NCBI RefSeq assembly: GCF_000283155.1
Contig: NW_004454180.1
Coordinates: forward strand, 18,112,640-18,176,639
Length of the DNA: 64,000 bases
Direction of reading: 5' to 3'
Source of the DNA: Ceratotherium simum simum
Taxonomy: Eukaryota > Chordata > Mammalia > Perissodactyla > Rhinocerotidae
The position numbers and the translations under genes were made by a program. Shown piece after piece: positions 11,542-23,935 of this stretch (position 1 is the stretch's first letter; every line of letters begins with the position of its first letter). The notes beneath the pieces were generated by a model, which was not told the origin of the DNA, made no database searches, and worked only from the letters and a program-made list of their open reading frames with translations.

Positions 11542-11731
11542 GTATCTCAAGGGAAAATTCCAAGAAGTAAGAGTGCTGGATTAAAAGATAAATACCTATG
11601 AACTTTTTCTAGAACTTACCAAATTCCCCTCCAGAGGAGTTGTAACATCTGCACTCCTGTTAGCAATATATAGGAGTGCAAGCTTGAATTTTACACTCAT
11701 ACTTCAAAATAAGTTTCTCCTTCAAAGTAGT
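11542..11731 (-). repeat. Old L1M 3' end, antisense (right part)
   Basis: The L1M interrupted at 10719 resumes: 'gtaagagtgctggatt', 'ttaccaaattcccctcc' and 'actcctgttagcaatatat' are the next landmarks of the same family. The sequence from about 11670 to 11731 is less clear. Confidence 0.6.
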
Positions 11732-12372
11732 TGATGGGGTTCAGGGCAGGCCACCCCAAGGTGTGCCATTCTGGTATGTGGATTATTTCGAGTTGAAGAC
11801 AATAAAGGCTCAGAAGAATCATGAGGGACACTTGACCTTCCCCCAAACTGCCTAAAAAAATTTAAGATAAGAGGCCTGTGTGCAGGACAGGCCATCACCA
11901 CAGATAACTCTGGGTATTGATAGACTGGGAGGGTCCTTGCTAACTCCATTCTTTTCAAAGTTCTGTTTATCAAACATTTACATTTGTAAGGGAAATCTCC
12001 ATTTGTAAAGGCATCTCCCTCTCTGTACTGGGAAGAAGAGGGGATGACCTCCTCTCTAGAAACTTGTCAATGCAGAAAGCGAGGCCTTAAATCTGCATAA
12101 TAACTTTCCTCTTGTTCACTGTGCTTTTCTGGTAATCTCCCATAGCTGACTCCCCTCACCCTCGACATCCTCCTTTGTCTTTAGGTGGAGATAGTATTTA
12201 AGATGAGAAACTCCACCATTTTGTCAAGTTACTCACTTTCCCTGGGTCTTTCCCATGTATACATGTTATTAAACTTTGTTTTATTTTCTCCCACTAACCT
12301 GCCTTTTAATGATTTGGCCAGCCATGAGAACCTTAAGGGAAATAGCAGAGGGGAGTTCTCCCTTTTTCAACA
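11732..12372 (+). repeat. ERV1-type solo LTR
   Basis: About 641 bases, starting TGATGGGGTT and ending in CA. The flanks TAGT (11728-11731) and CAGT (12373-12376) could be a one-mismatch four-base target duplication. Inside is an imperfect tandem repeat of about 19 bases (11981-11999, 12000-12017; 'catttgtaa(g/a)gg...'), of the sort seen in LTR enhancers. An ATTAAA polyadenylation-like signal sits near 12268, followed by a T-rich run. No internal viral sequence flanks it. The family name is not certain. Confidence 0.6.
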
Positions 12373-12516
12373 CAGTCAATATTTGTGCCACTCCATTTTT
12401 ACAATTACTTTCAGTCTCTTCATCACAATATTAAATTGTTTCATTCTCAGCAAATCTTTGTCATGGGTGATTATATATGAAGATATTTTTATCCCAACTT
12501 TTATTTTACTTACTAT

Positions 12517-12526
12517 AAAAATAATA
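12517..12526 (+). repeat. Candidate L1 target duplication, left copy
   Basis: AAAAATAATA precedes the L1 start at 12527 and recurs at 19210-19219 right after the L1 tail. It is low in complexity, so chance plus the A-rich tail is possible, but its position at both exact ends supports a real duplication. Confidence 0.55.
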
Positions 12527-13482
12527 GGAGTGACTTCAGTGAGATGGCAGAACAGGAGTTCTCTACCATCGTACCCCCATAGAACCTTGATTTTGGCAGT
12601 GGCCCACGGATGAGAATGCCTTTGTGGGAGTCTGCGAGTTCAGCAGGGAAATTCCAGTACGCCATTGGAGGAAAAAAATCCAAGAACAGGCACATTGAAA
12701 AAGGTAATGGGAACAGTTTCACTTTGCCCACATCACCCCTCCCCTGAGGTGGCACGGCTCAGTGCCAAGAGAGACCCCCATGCCCACAATTTCTCCCACA
12801 GGGGTAAGTGAGAGCATATGAGTGAGTGCCCAGCTTGTCCAGCCATGTGAGATGTCACCCAGGAGGCCCACTTTCTTGCTTCACCCAGAATACTGAGGTG
12901 ATCTGCATATCTGAGGGCTTAGGAGAGGCTGGGAGCACAGCAGCCAGGACTCAAAATTCATCAAAGTGACACTAATAACCACTTTGCAGTTCATCCTACT
13001 AACTAATCTCCATCTGGAGACTTGCGGTCTATGTCAGGAAGTTCGCTCACAAGTTGCCGGGGATGCCTCACCCGTGGACACCCCAAGTGACCCACAGGCA
13101 CTCCCAAACTCTGCACACCTCACCCACACTCCTTTTCTTCACAATCCTATACCCCACCCCCCATAGCCAGCTCCTGGTGCACACTCTCATGGGTGGCAAG
13201 AGCAAGCCTTTGCAGACAGCTAGTGAGCAAGAGCAGAAAACCAGCCTAACTCTGTGGGATTGGAAGAAGGCTCAGAAATCTGAGCATTTCAGGGCATTGC
13301 CCTAGGGAAAACATATGGGAGACTCTCAGCACCCAGCCTGGCTTTCTGAGATTGAGAGAAGACATACAACTAAGAATCCCCCCTAAGGGGGAACAAGAAG
13401 CATGGAGGGGGTGCATCCATAGAAAGGATCTGAGAAAGCCTCAGAATCCCTAGCCAGACTGGCAGGTGAAGGTGTCATTCTT
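12527..13482 (+). other. L1 5' UTR
   Basis: About 950 bases upstream of the ORF1 remnant. It is relatively G+C-rich and contains 'gtcaggaagttcgctcac' and the 'ccctaggg' region typical of old L1 5' ends. In live elements this holds the internal promoter. Its survival is notable because most L1 copies are 5'-truncated. Confidence 0.7.
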
Positions 13483-14430
13483 GTGAAGTCAGTTAGCAAA
13501 GACTGGAGGAGGAACTGCTTCTTCAAATGCGAAGACAACGATGCCAGACTTCGAGGAACACTAAAAACCAAGGGAACAGGATACTACAAAAGAACCGACC
13601 CCAAAGAAACGGAGATCTACAAATTGTCTGAGAAAGAATTCAAAATAATTGTTTTAAGGGAGCTAAGTGAGCTACAAGAGAACACAGATAGATAACTCAG
13701 TGAAATCAAGAAAACAATACGTGAACAAAATGAGACATTCAACAGAGAGCTAGAAATCACAAATAAGAACCAAATAGAAATTCTGGAGCTGAAGTGTACA
13801 ATGAATGAAACGGAAAATGCAATAGGGAGCATCAACAGCAGACTTGATCAAGCAGAAGAAAGAATCAGTGCACAAAAAACAGGTTAGTTGAAATTATCCA
13901 GTCAGAGGAGAAAAAAGAATGAAAAAGGGTGAATAAAGCCTAAGTGGATTATAGGATACTACTGAAAGAAACAATATTTGTATTATGGGAGTCCCAGAAG
14001 GAGATGAGGGGCAGAAAGAGGCAGAAAGCTTATTTAAAGAAATAGTGGCTGAGAACTTCCCAAATCTGGGGAGAGATATGGACATCCAGGTACAGCAAGC
14101 TCTTAGGTCCCATTCAGATTCAACCCAAAAAGGACTTCTTCAAGATGCATTATAATAAAACTGTCAAAAATCAAAGACAAAGAGAAAATTTTGAAAGCAG
14201 CAAGAGAAAATAAACTCATTTCATAGAAGGCAATATCCATAATGACATCAGCAGATTTCTCAGCAGAAAACTTGCAGGCCAATGGGAGGATACATTCAAA
14301 GTGCTGAAAAACTAAAATTCCCAACCAAAGAATACTTTACCAAGCAAAGCTGTCCTTCAGAAATGAAGGAGAGAAAGACTCCCAGAAAAACAAACAAGAA
14401 ATGCTAAATTGAGTTCTTCAAGCTAAAATG
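13483..14430 (+). pseudogene. L1 ORF1p pseudogene (RNA-binding protein)
   Basis: ORF1p is the trimeric L1 RNA chaperone. The readable frame from 13483 gives a K/E-rich segment with EIYKLSEKEFKI and LRELSELQENTDR, hallmarks of the start of the ORF1 coiled coil. A TAA at 13693-13695 breaks it. The same frame then continues with the heptad-rich coiled coil (TNKNQIEILELK, INSRLDQAEERIS) to a TAG near 13883. Further 3', the RRM/C-terminal region survives only in pieces ('gacatccaggtacagca', 'gcagatttctcagcaga'). The copy is not functional. Confidence 0.8.
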
Positions 14431-14940
14431 AAAGGATGCTAATTAATAACGTGGAAACATATGAAAGCATAAAACTCACTGGTAAAGGTAAGTCTATAGT
14501 CAAATTCAGAATACTCGAATACTGTAGTGATAGTATGTAAATCACTTATAACTGTTGTGTAAAGGTTAAAAGACAAAAGTATTAAAAATAACTAAAACTA
14601 CAATAATTTGGTAATAGATACACAATATAAAAAGATGTAAGTTGTGACATCAAAAAAATACAATGCGGGGAGGAGTAAAGGGTAGAGTGTTTGTATGCAA
14701 TTAAGGGTAAGTTGTTATCAGCTTAAAATAGACTGTTGTACCTATAAGATGTTTTACATAAGCCTCATGGTAACCACAAAGAAAAACCTACAGTAAATAC
14801 ACAAAAGATAAAGAGAAAAGATCAAAGCATATCACTATAGAAAATCATCAAATCATAAAGGAAGAAGGCAAGAGCGGAAGAAAGGAACTATAAAACACCC
14901 AGAAAACAATTAACTAGATGGCAATATTAAGTCCTTACCT

Positions 14941-17900
14941 ATCATAATTACTTTGAATGGATTAAATTCTTTAATCAAAAGACATAAAGTGACTGAATGG
15001 ATTAAAAAACAAGACCCAACTATATGCTGCATACAAGACACTCACTTTAGCTTTAAGGACACATGTACATGGAAAGTGAAGGGATGGAAAATGATATTCC
15101 AGGCAAATGGCAACCAAAAGAAAGCAAAGGTAGCTGTACTTATATCAGACAAAACAGACTTTAACCCAAAGACAATGAAGATCATTATGTAATGACAGAG
15201 GGGTCAATTCATCAAAAGGATATAATATTGGTAAATAATCATGCACCCAACATAGGAGCACCTAATTATACAAAGCAAATATTAACAGACAGGAAGGGAG
15301 AAATAGACAGCAATACAATAATAGTAGGGGATTTTAATACCCCACTTTCAACATTGGATAGATCATCTAGACAGAAAATCAGTAAAGAAATAATTAACTT
15401 GCCTACACTTTAGACCAAATGAACCTGACAGACATATACAGAACATTCAATCCAACAGCAGCAGAATACACATTCTTCCCAAGCACAGATGGAACACTCT
15501 CCAGGGTAGATCATATGTCAAGTCACAAAATAAGTCTTAACAAATTTAAGAAGATTGAAATCATTTCAAGTATCTTTTCTGATCACAATTTTATGAAAGT
15601 AGAAATTAATATCAGATGGAAAGCTGGAAAATTCACAAATATGTGGAAATTAAACAATGGACTCCTGAACAACCAATGGCTCAAAGAAGAAATCAAAAGG
15701 GAAATAAAAAAATATCTTCAGATAAACAAATAAGGAAACACAACATACCAAAACTTGTTGGATGCAGCAAAAGCAGTACTAAGAGGGACATTTATAGCAA
15801 TAAATGCCTACATTAAGAAAAAAGAAAGATCTCAAATAGACAACCTGACTTTATACCTCAAGAAACTAGAAAAAGAACAAAGTAAGCCGAAAGTTAGAAG
15901 AAAGAAGGAAATAACAAAGATTAGAGCAGAAATAAATGAAATAGCAAATAGAAAAATGATAGAAAAGATCAACAAAATTAAGAGCTGGTTTTTTGAAAAG
16001 ATAAACAAAACTGACAAATCTCTAGCTAGACTAACTAAGAAATAGAGAATACTCAAATAAAAAAAAATCAGAAATGAAAGAGGAAACATTACAACTGATA
16101 CTGCAGAAATACAAATTATCATGAGTCTTCTGTGAACAATTATGCACCCAACTAAATTGGATAACCTAGAAGAAATGAATAAATTCTTAGAAACATACAA
16201 CCTACCAAGACTGAATCATGAAGAAATAGAAAATCTGAATAAGGCGATTGAATCAGTAATCAAAAATCTCTCAACAAAGAAAAGCTCAGGACCAGATAGC
16301 TTCAATGGTGAATTTAAAGAAGAATTAAAGCCAATCCTTCTCAAACTCTTCCAAAGAAATGAAGAGGAAAGAACACTTCCAAACTTATTTTATGAGGCCA
16401 GCATTACCCTAATACCAAAGCTAGACAAGGACACTACAAGAAAAGAGAATTACAGGCCAATATCCCTAAAATATTAGCAAACTGAATTCAACAGCATATT
16501 AAAAGGATCATACGCCATGATCAAGTGGGATTTATCCCTGGGATGCAAGGATGGTTCAATATCTGCAAATCAATCAATGTGATACACCACATTAACAAAA
16601 CGAAGCATAAAAATCATGTGGTCATCTCAATAGATGCTGAAAAAGCATTTGAAAAAATTCAACATCCTTTCATGATAAAAACTCTCAACAAATAAGTATA
16701 GAAGGAATGTACCTCAACACAATGAAGGTCATATATGACAAACCCACAGCTAACAACATAAGGGTGAAAGCTTTTTCTCTGAGATCAGGAATAAGACAAG
16801 GATGCCCACTCTCGTCACTTCTATTCAACATAGTTCTCAAAGTCCTAGCCAGAGCAATTAGGCAAGAAAAAGAAATACAAGGCACCCAAATTGGAAAGGA
16901 AGAAGTAAAATTGTCTATTTGCAGATGACATGATCTTATATATAGAAAACCCTAAAGACTCCACCAAAAACTGTTAGAACTAAACAAATTCAGAAAAGTT
17001 GCAGGGTACAAAATCAACATACAAAAATCAGTTGCATTTCTGTACGTTAACAACAAATTGTCTGAGAGAGAAATTAAGAAAGCAACCACATTTACAATAG
17101 CATCAAAAATAATAAAATATTTAGGAATAAATTTAACCAAGGAGGTGAAAGATCTGTACACTGAAAACTGTAAGGCATCAATGAAAGAAATTGGAGAAGA
17201 CACAAATCAATGGAAAGATAGCCTATATTCTTGGATTGGAATAATTAATATTGTTAAAATGTCAATACTACCAAAAGCCATCTGTAGATTTAATACAATC
17301 CCTACCAAAATTCCAATGGCATTTTTCACAAAAATAGAAAAAACAATCCTAAAATTTGTATGGAACTACAAAATACCCTAAATAGCCAAAGTAATCTTGA
17401 GAAAGAACAAAGCTGGAGGCATTACACTTCCCGATTGCAAACTATATTACAAAGCTCTACTAATCAAAACAGTATGGTACTAGCATAAAAACAGACACAT
17501 AGACCAACGTAACAGAAAAGATATCCCAAAAGTAAACCTACACATATATGATCAACTAGTTTTGACAAGGGTGCCAAGAACACACAATGGGGAAAGGATA
17601 GTCTCTTCAATAAATGGTGCTGGGAAAACTGGATATTCACATGCAAAAGAATGAAAGTGGACCCCTACCTTCCACCACTCACAAAAATTAACTTGAAATG
17701 GATTAAAGATTTAAATGTAAGACCTGCAACTGTAAAACTTCCTAGAAGAAAAAATAGAGAAATAGCCTCTTGACATTGGTCCTGGCAATGATTTTCTGAA
17801 TATGACACCAAAAGCACAAGCAACCAAAGCAAAAATAAAAAGCGGGATGACATTAAACTAAAAAGCTTCCACACAGGAAAGTAAATAATCACTAAAATGG

Positions 17901-18540
17901 AGAGGCAATCTATGGGATGGGAAGAAATATTTGAAACCATATATCTGATAAGAGGTTAATATCTAAAATATATAAGGAACTCAAACAACTCAATAGCAAA
18001 AAATCAAATAATCCAAATAAAAATGGCAAAGGTCCTGAATAGACATTTTTCCAAAAAAGATATACAAATGATTAGCAGGTACCTAAAAAGGTACTCAACA
18101 TCACTAATTATCAGGCAAATGTAAATCAAAACCACAATGAGACGTCACTTCAAACTTGTTGGGATGGCTATTATAAAAAAGATAAGCGATAACAAGTGCT
18201 GGTGAGGATGTGGAGAACAGGGAACCCTTGTGCACTGTTGGTGGGAATGGAAAACAGTATGGAGATACCTCAAAAAATTAAAAATAGAACTACCATATGA
18301 TTCAGCAATCCCACTTCTGGGTACACATCCTAAGGAAATGAAATCAGTATCTTGAAGAGTTATCTACACCACACTCCCATGTACATTAAAGCATTATTCA
18401 CAATAGCCAAGATATGGAAACAACATAAGTGTCCATCAATGGATGAATGGATAAAGAAAATGTAGTATTACATACACAATGGAATATTATTCAGCCATGA
18501 GAATGAAGGAAACCCTACAATTTGTGACAACATGGATGAA
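14941..18540 (+). pseudogene. L1 ORF2p pseudogene (endonuclease/RT)
   Basis: ORF2p nicks target DNA and reverse-transcribes L1 RNA. Readable blocks occur in order. The endonuclease spans 14953-15192 (with CCIQDTH), 15192-15413 (with VGDFNTPLS) and 15419-15733 (SDHN region). A linker follows at 15755-16045. RT blocks lie at 16142-16477 ([25 protein letters not shown]) and 16707-16928 ([12 protein letters not shown]). The FADD catalytic loop at about 16914-16935 is shifted out of frame by a small deletion, and the thumb region is 17058-17381. The usual catalytic Glu of CCIQETH is Asp here. At least four frameshifts or stops separate the blocks. Confidence 0.85.
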
Positions 18541-18947
18541 CCTGGAAGGCACTATAAAATAATGAAATAAGCCAGACAGAGAAAGACAAACACTGTATTG
18601 TATCATTTATATGTGGAACTTAACAACAACAAAAAAGGTTGAACTCAGAGAAACAGAGAGTAGAATGGTGGTTGCCAGGGCTAGGAGGTGGATAAAACAG
18701 GGAGATACTGCTCAAAGGGTGCAAACTTTCAGTTATAAGAGGAATAAGTTCTAAGGATGTAATGTACAGTGTGGTGACTATAGTTAATAATATCGTACTG
18801 TGTACTTGAAATTTGCTAAAAGAGTAGATCATAAGTATTCTCACCACACACACAAAAGGAAACTATGTGAGGTGCTGGATGTGTTAATTAACTTGATTGT
18901 GGTAAATATTTCACAATGTATATGTATATCAAATCATCATGTTGTAC

Positions 18948-19151
18948 TTTTTTTTTCTTTTTTTTTTTTTGCTGAAGAAGATTAGCTCTGAGCTAACATC
19001 TGTTGCCAATCTTCCTCCACTTTATATGCGGGGCATCGCCACAGCATGGCTGATGAGTGGTGTAGGTCTGTACACAGGATCTGAACCTGCGAACCTGGGC
19101 TGGAGAAGCAGAGCGCTCTGAACTTAACCACTACGCCACAGGGCTGGCCCC
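18948..19151 (-). repeat. ERE SINE in the L1 3' tail
   Basis: The T-rich start is at about 18948 and the head complement GGGCTGGCCCC ends at 19151. The host L1 3' UTR reads 'atcatcatgttgtac' before it and 'aatatatgcaattttatttg' after it, so the ERE landed within the last 70 bases of the L1. The B-box-like 'aggatctgaacctgcgaacc' is visible near 19076. Confidence 0.9.
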
Positions 19152-19209
19152 AAGTATATTTTTAATATATGCAATTTTATTTGTCAATTATACCTCAATA
19201 AAGCTGGGA

Positions 19210-19219
19210 AAAAATAATA
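19210..19219 (+). repeat. Candidate L1 target duplication, right copy
   Basis: Second copy of AAAAATAATA, just after the 'cctcaataaagctggg' L1 terminus. Confidence 0.55.
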
Positions 19220-20284
19220 TATGCTCAGTGGTTTGACTTTTTAGAAACTTTCAAAAGTTAGAGCAAATATAATTATATTTTATAGAGTATTTGCAAACCA
19301 AATTATATCATTTTGCTTTTGTTATTGCAGTTCTGGAGATCGGTCACAAAATGGTATAAATTTTATATTTTTGAAATCCATTCCCAAGGAGAAACTCTAA
19401 AACAATTTTCAGCAATTTCACCATCATTTGAATAATATATGGCCTCCCAAGGTAATACTTTAAAAGACAACATACTTTCAACTACATAAATAAAATTGCA
19501 TAATTGTTTTTCTGTAGGAAATAATGTTTCCGAGTCACTCTGGTTTTTGTTTGTTCCTGACAGGTGTAATTACACAGTCTACCATAAGAATAAGAATGAT
19601 CAAATATTTTATTTAAAAGAAACAAAATTAGTTGCATGCTAGCTAAAATACGCTCACTGGCTAAATGTTTCATCCTTGAGTTGTATGCCAAGCAAGCAAG
19701 AAACAAACTCCAAACTAAGCAGGTATCTAAGTTACTGGGGGGTGTCAAATGCTTCAGTCAATTAAAAGTTGCTAAGATATATTTTCATACCATAATTAAC
19801 AAATACTTTCACTACATCTCAAATTAGTGATAATTTAGTAAATAATTTAATTAAATGAACTCAAAACATTAAGCTTAGTTTAAACCAAATTATAAGTTAC
19901 TTTGAACATGCGTAAAAGTATCAGTTGAGGAGCTGGTTCAGCTAACGAATGGATGTAAAGGTTTTTAGGCCATGACGTCCATTCCTGGCAACTGGTAAAA
20001 ATCTGTTACAACTGTAGGTGGTTTGACTGTTTGCTGTCACCTTCCCAGGTGGCATTTGCAAGTCCAGTACCTTCAAGAGTGGCGCATTCCCTCTCACAGC
20101 CTGTCAGCAGCTGCCTGTCTGTAGGTGCACGGACTCACTGAGCTCCTCCAGGAACTATCATCATGAATTTATTCCAGTCTGCACAGATAACCTGAAAGTA
20201 GGAGTGCAATATATAACCTAGCTCTTTATACTGAATACACACACACACACAGATAAAACGATATGTTGTTTATATTATTTTATA
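19220..20284. other. Unique stretch
   Basis: No gene or named repeat. A short (CA)n run sits at about 20235-20251. Confidence 0.4.
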
Positions 20285-20480
20285 GCTGTATTTTTGTTGA
20301 ATGCCTACTGTGTGCCGTGCACTGAGTTTGACTTTTTATATAAAACCTTAGTTAGATCATTTCACATAAAGTCTACTGAGTGTAATCTAATCCACAGGGG
20401 AGGGTACCATCATCCCCTGGTCCAGATGAGAGGGGTGGATCCAAGAGATTAAATAGCACGCTGACGAGCGTCAGAGAGAA
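20285..20480 (-). repeat. MIR SINE
   Basis: 'tgaatgcctactgtgtgcc', 'taatccacaggggagggtacca' and 'ccagatgagagg' follow the MIR order on the complementary strand. It is an ancient mammalian tRNA-derived SINE. Confidence 0.65.
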
Positions 20481-20997
20481 CATACTAGCAGTGCATCTCC
20501 AATCGCTAGGTAGCATTAAATACAGGACAGCTGCCTAGGTAAAAGCAGACCTTTTCTCAGAAATCTCAAATATGCTTTACTTGACTTTGATTTTCCTTGT
20601 TGCATGTCTGTGTGATGGAGGGGACCACTGCCGGTGCCAACCCAGCTGCGATCCTGCCCCAGGCCCGCTGCTCTGCTGGCAGAGGCTGCCTTCCACGGCG
20701 GCTGGAAAGGCCAAGAAGCTGCTTCTCCATCTTCCCTTCAAGCTAGTGCATAAAGCAATCACGGCCACACGGAAGTGCACAGGGGGCAGAAGAAGGGAAA
20801 AGTTGGTCCCTGACAACAACAGAAGCACTTATGTGAGGATGTGACACTGCCACCGGGAAGACAGAAGCCCCCCACGGACGATGGCAGGAGGGAAGATGGG
20901 GTGAGTCTGCTTTTCGTTGGCATCTCAAGCTGCTGCCCTAACCTGGGAACATCTAGTCTCCAGCCTTCTTGGCGAACAAGATAATTTAACCTGCTGC
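20481..20997. other. Unique stretch
   Basis: A moderately G+C-rich block around 20610-20800 with overlapping frames on both strands. No domain or splice structure is recognisable. Confidence 0.35.
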
Positions 20998-21150
20998 TAC
21001 TTAAAGCTCAGCCCTTGGGCCGGCAGTATCAACACCACCTGAAGCTTGTTAGAAATTCAGGATCTGGGGCCCACTTAGACCCACTGGGTCAGCATCTGCA
21101 TTTTAACCAGATGCCCTGGTGATGTGTGAGCCTAGGCAAGTGTGAGCATC
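20998..21150 (-). repeat. MER5A-like hAT MITE
   Basis: 'agtatcaacaccacctg', 'cttgttagaaattcaggat', 'tctggggcccac' and 'ggtcagcatctgcatttta' match the MER5A order in reverse orientation. Confidence 0.75.
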
Positions 21151-23639
21151 TTCAACTGGTTTAAACCACTTGTGAGTATTCTGTAACTTGCAACCAGAAG
21201 CACCCAACTGACGCAGATGTAGTCCAGCAGTTCATGCGTCTGTGCTGTAGCTCCATACGGCGTATCATTAGAAGTGTCTACCCTTTAAATTCCCAGAAGC
21301 TTCTTCAGTCTGACTGCACAACGCTCTCTGAACCCCTTTCCCCAGATGCAAAGAACTTTTCATCAACCCCAAGTCATATTGGTTACCTGAAGAAGACAGC
21401 ATCAGAAGGCTGGGAGGTTTGCAGGAAAGTCCGACGTGGCCTCTTACTCAGCGTGAGGTTTCTCCAGGGCTGACTGTGCAGGTTCGTTATGACTGCAAAG
21501 ACTGTTTCTCTTTTCTTTTCTGCATCAAGTCTTCCATTCCATTCTCCCAGAGTCCCCTATGACTTTAAGAGACACATTTTAATAGAACATCAAAGAGAAC
21601 AATCACTGCCTCAAAATGATCATGATACTAGATTGGTGAAGTAATAGGAACAGAAATATTTGGATACTACTTTTTTCTCCCATTTTAATTCCCCTTTAGC
21701 ACACTTCCAAAAGATTGGATAGGCACTTATTACTGGATAACTTCACAACGTTTGTGTATGTGTGCTGGAAAAATGCTTTAATATATTATGTATCCATATA
21801 TTTTTAAATAAGCGACATTAAACATCATCTAGTACAATCTAATTACTGGCATTTAGTATCATAAAACCAGTAAATGTGGAGAAAGTCAAGATGTTTTCCC
21901 AGTTCCCAGAACATAATTTTCCATCATGGGAATTATTTTGACAGTTTTAGCAAATGGGAACTTTTTTCCCTCTTGTTTCTGGACATGAAACTGAACCTTT
22001 TTGACCCTTACACAAGTGATTATTAATCTTTCCAGACTTCCACTTTTTTTTTAAGATCCATAAAGAAGTTATGTGGAGCACAACACTATAACTGAACACA
22101 GTCTGAAGACAGATGACTAATTTCCTAAACTATTTCTGGATTTTCCCTCAAACAGCTCAACAGAAAATTTCACTGCAAAGTCCTCCCTCCCCCAGGCCCC
22201 TCCTCCCTTGAGAGGTAGAAAGTGAAAGGTTAGTAATGGAACACTTAAAAAATGATTCCACTGGGCCCTGCCGGCTGTTCACTAGCGAGGAATGTGGTTG
22301 TGCTTACACGGCCGAGGTTAGTAGAAAAGAATTTCCGTAAACCACCAATTGCGTTACATCAATGCATCGTCTTAAATCCCCATGGTGATTTTCCTAAACA
22401 TAGCTGGCTTACTGGCTTCAAGCATATTATCTCTTCTTGTCATTGCAAAAAATTCTCTAAATGTTTATATTCCTGCAGGGCCATACTGAAATGGCCTGTT
22501 AGCTGATGTGGAGTACTGAGGGAAAGTATTGCATAACCTGTCAAGAAATAAGGCTGCAATGGAAAATATGGCTATCACGCTAAACTGTAGGTACCATGCC
22601 TACCATAAAACCTGCGATACGAAGCATCTCATCAGCCCCTCTATGTATATTTCTTTATTTCGGGGGCGGGGTGGGTGGAGGAGACTTTGGCGTGGAAAGG
22701 ACAGCGGTTGGAAATAAGTGGTTGGAGAGTAAGAAGAAGAGGGATTTGGAGAGCACTCTTTCTCTTTCCAAAACACCATGTGACAGAAATGTCCATCCCT
22801 GACACTCTGAAACTGATTGAGGAGTACAAGCCACTCAGATGTGGAGGAAGGATCTTGTACAATTAAAGGGTGGGCCCTTGAAGGCAGGAACTGTTGGCAG
22901 GAGATAATGTTGTGAGCTCTGAACTCAACTCAAGCCCTATCTCCTCAGCACACTGGCAAACAGGACTTATGCAGCTCTCTGAAAAAGCAGGTTTTGGTAA
23001 TGGTTGGGGGAATGCCCTAGAAAAAGAACACAGAAAGGAAATGAGGTGTTGGACATCCTTATGTGTCAGTTTTCTCCAAGACCTCATCTTCCCTTGAAGG
23101 CTCTTCTCATTCTGTACATGCTCCCAGAACGACGGCACCCGGAACTCTCACCTCCACCACCCCAGCCCCAGCCCCAGCATCCCCTCTGAGCTCCAGGGGC
23201 AAGCATCCAGCTGCTCCCAGGGCGTCTCCATAGGGGTGTTCCAAGGGCACCTCACGATGACCACATCCAAAAGAACTTCTCTCTCATCCTCCTCCTGCCT
23301 GTTAACCTCCAGCCTGTCCCCGCTCCAGTCCTCTACCCTGGGCTGCAAGTTGCCACCTGGAACCTCTGAGGATGGCCCTGCTTGGTATCACGCTGCCCCC
23401 TTAGCACGGGCCCCAGGGGCAGGCACGTGGGGCCGGCTGGTCTGCCAATCCTCTGCCCCCCAAACATCGCTACAGAGGATCAGACTTACCAATGGAGGAG
23501 AAGGGGTAGTAATTTAATAGAATGACAATGTGCTTGGGGAAGCATTTAAAATTGAGTGCTGAAATGACTATCCTGAGCATCTAGGGGAAAAGCCTAAAAT
23601 CCCCCGAACACCTCCCCAAGGTGCCTCATGAGCACAGCC
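21151..23639. other. Unique stretch, 2.5 kb
   Basis: No exon or transposon recognised. Composition shifts from AT-rich (21.5-22.1 kb) to G+C-rich (23.1-23.5 kb). Many overlapping ORFs of 60-93 codons occur on both strands without motifs. This is one of the larger repeat-poor blocks and could hold regulatory DNA, but the sequence alone does not show it. Confidence 0.4.
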
Positions 23640-23935
23640 CACAGTCTTCTTCCCTGCCCCCTCCAAGCTGCAGCTGTGTGACGCTCAGCCCCTTACAGAA
23701 GCTCCCCGATTGCCCTCACTGGTACCCATCCTCCAGCCCCCTCCAGCGCCCTTTGCTCCGGCCACTCTGACTGATTTGCTGTCTCTTCATAAATGCCTTG
23801 AGCTGTTTCGCTGTCCCTCCTTCACACCTGTTATTTTTCCTGGACTTCTTTCACCTTCTAGCTCCTCCGCCTGGCTTGTTCTGTATCCCTCCAGCCCCTG
23901 TCTCAGGCATCCCTCCCCCCGAAATCTCAGCTGAG
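23640..23935 (+). repeat. Probable L2 fragment
   Basis: The C-rich 'ctccagcccc' followed by 'cactctgactgatttgctg' and a 'cttgttctgtatccctcc' stretch recalls the 3' part of L2. It is diverged. Confidence 0.45.

Larger units (their letters stand above)
12527..19209 (+). mobile_element. Nearly full-length L1 (L1MA/L1MB-like)
   Basis: This 6.7 kb element (about 6.5 kb without the ERE in its tail) has all L1 parts in order. They are a 5' UTR opening with 'gagatggcagaacaggagtt', an ORF1 coiled-coil region, an intergenic stretch, ORF2 with endonuclease, reverse transcriptase and C-terminal parts, a 3' UTR and an AATAAA tail. Both ORFs carry stops and frameshifts, so it is immobile. A matching ten-base motif at both ends suggests a single complete insertion event. 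It belongs to an old placental L1 lineage, not the young equine one. Confidence 0.88.

Noticed and set aside
11732..12372. A complete endogenous retrovirus
   Set aside because: Only a solo LTR is present. No gag, pol or env reading is found on either side, where L1 sequence lies instead.
12185..12613. 142-codon plus-strand ORF
   Set aside because: It starts in the ERV1-type LTR and ends in the L1 5' UTR, so the frame is chance.
20229..20252. Functional Z-DNA or regulatory role for the short CA run
   Set aside because: It is only about 17 bases of alternating CA, common genome-wide, with no supporting context.
22640..23520. A coding gene from many overlapping 60-93-codon frames
   Set aside because: Frames overlap on both strands, are short and lack any recognised domain or consistent splice signals.
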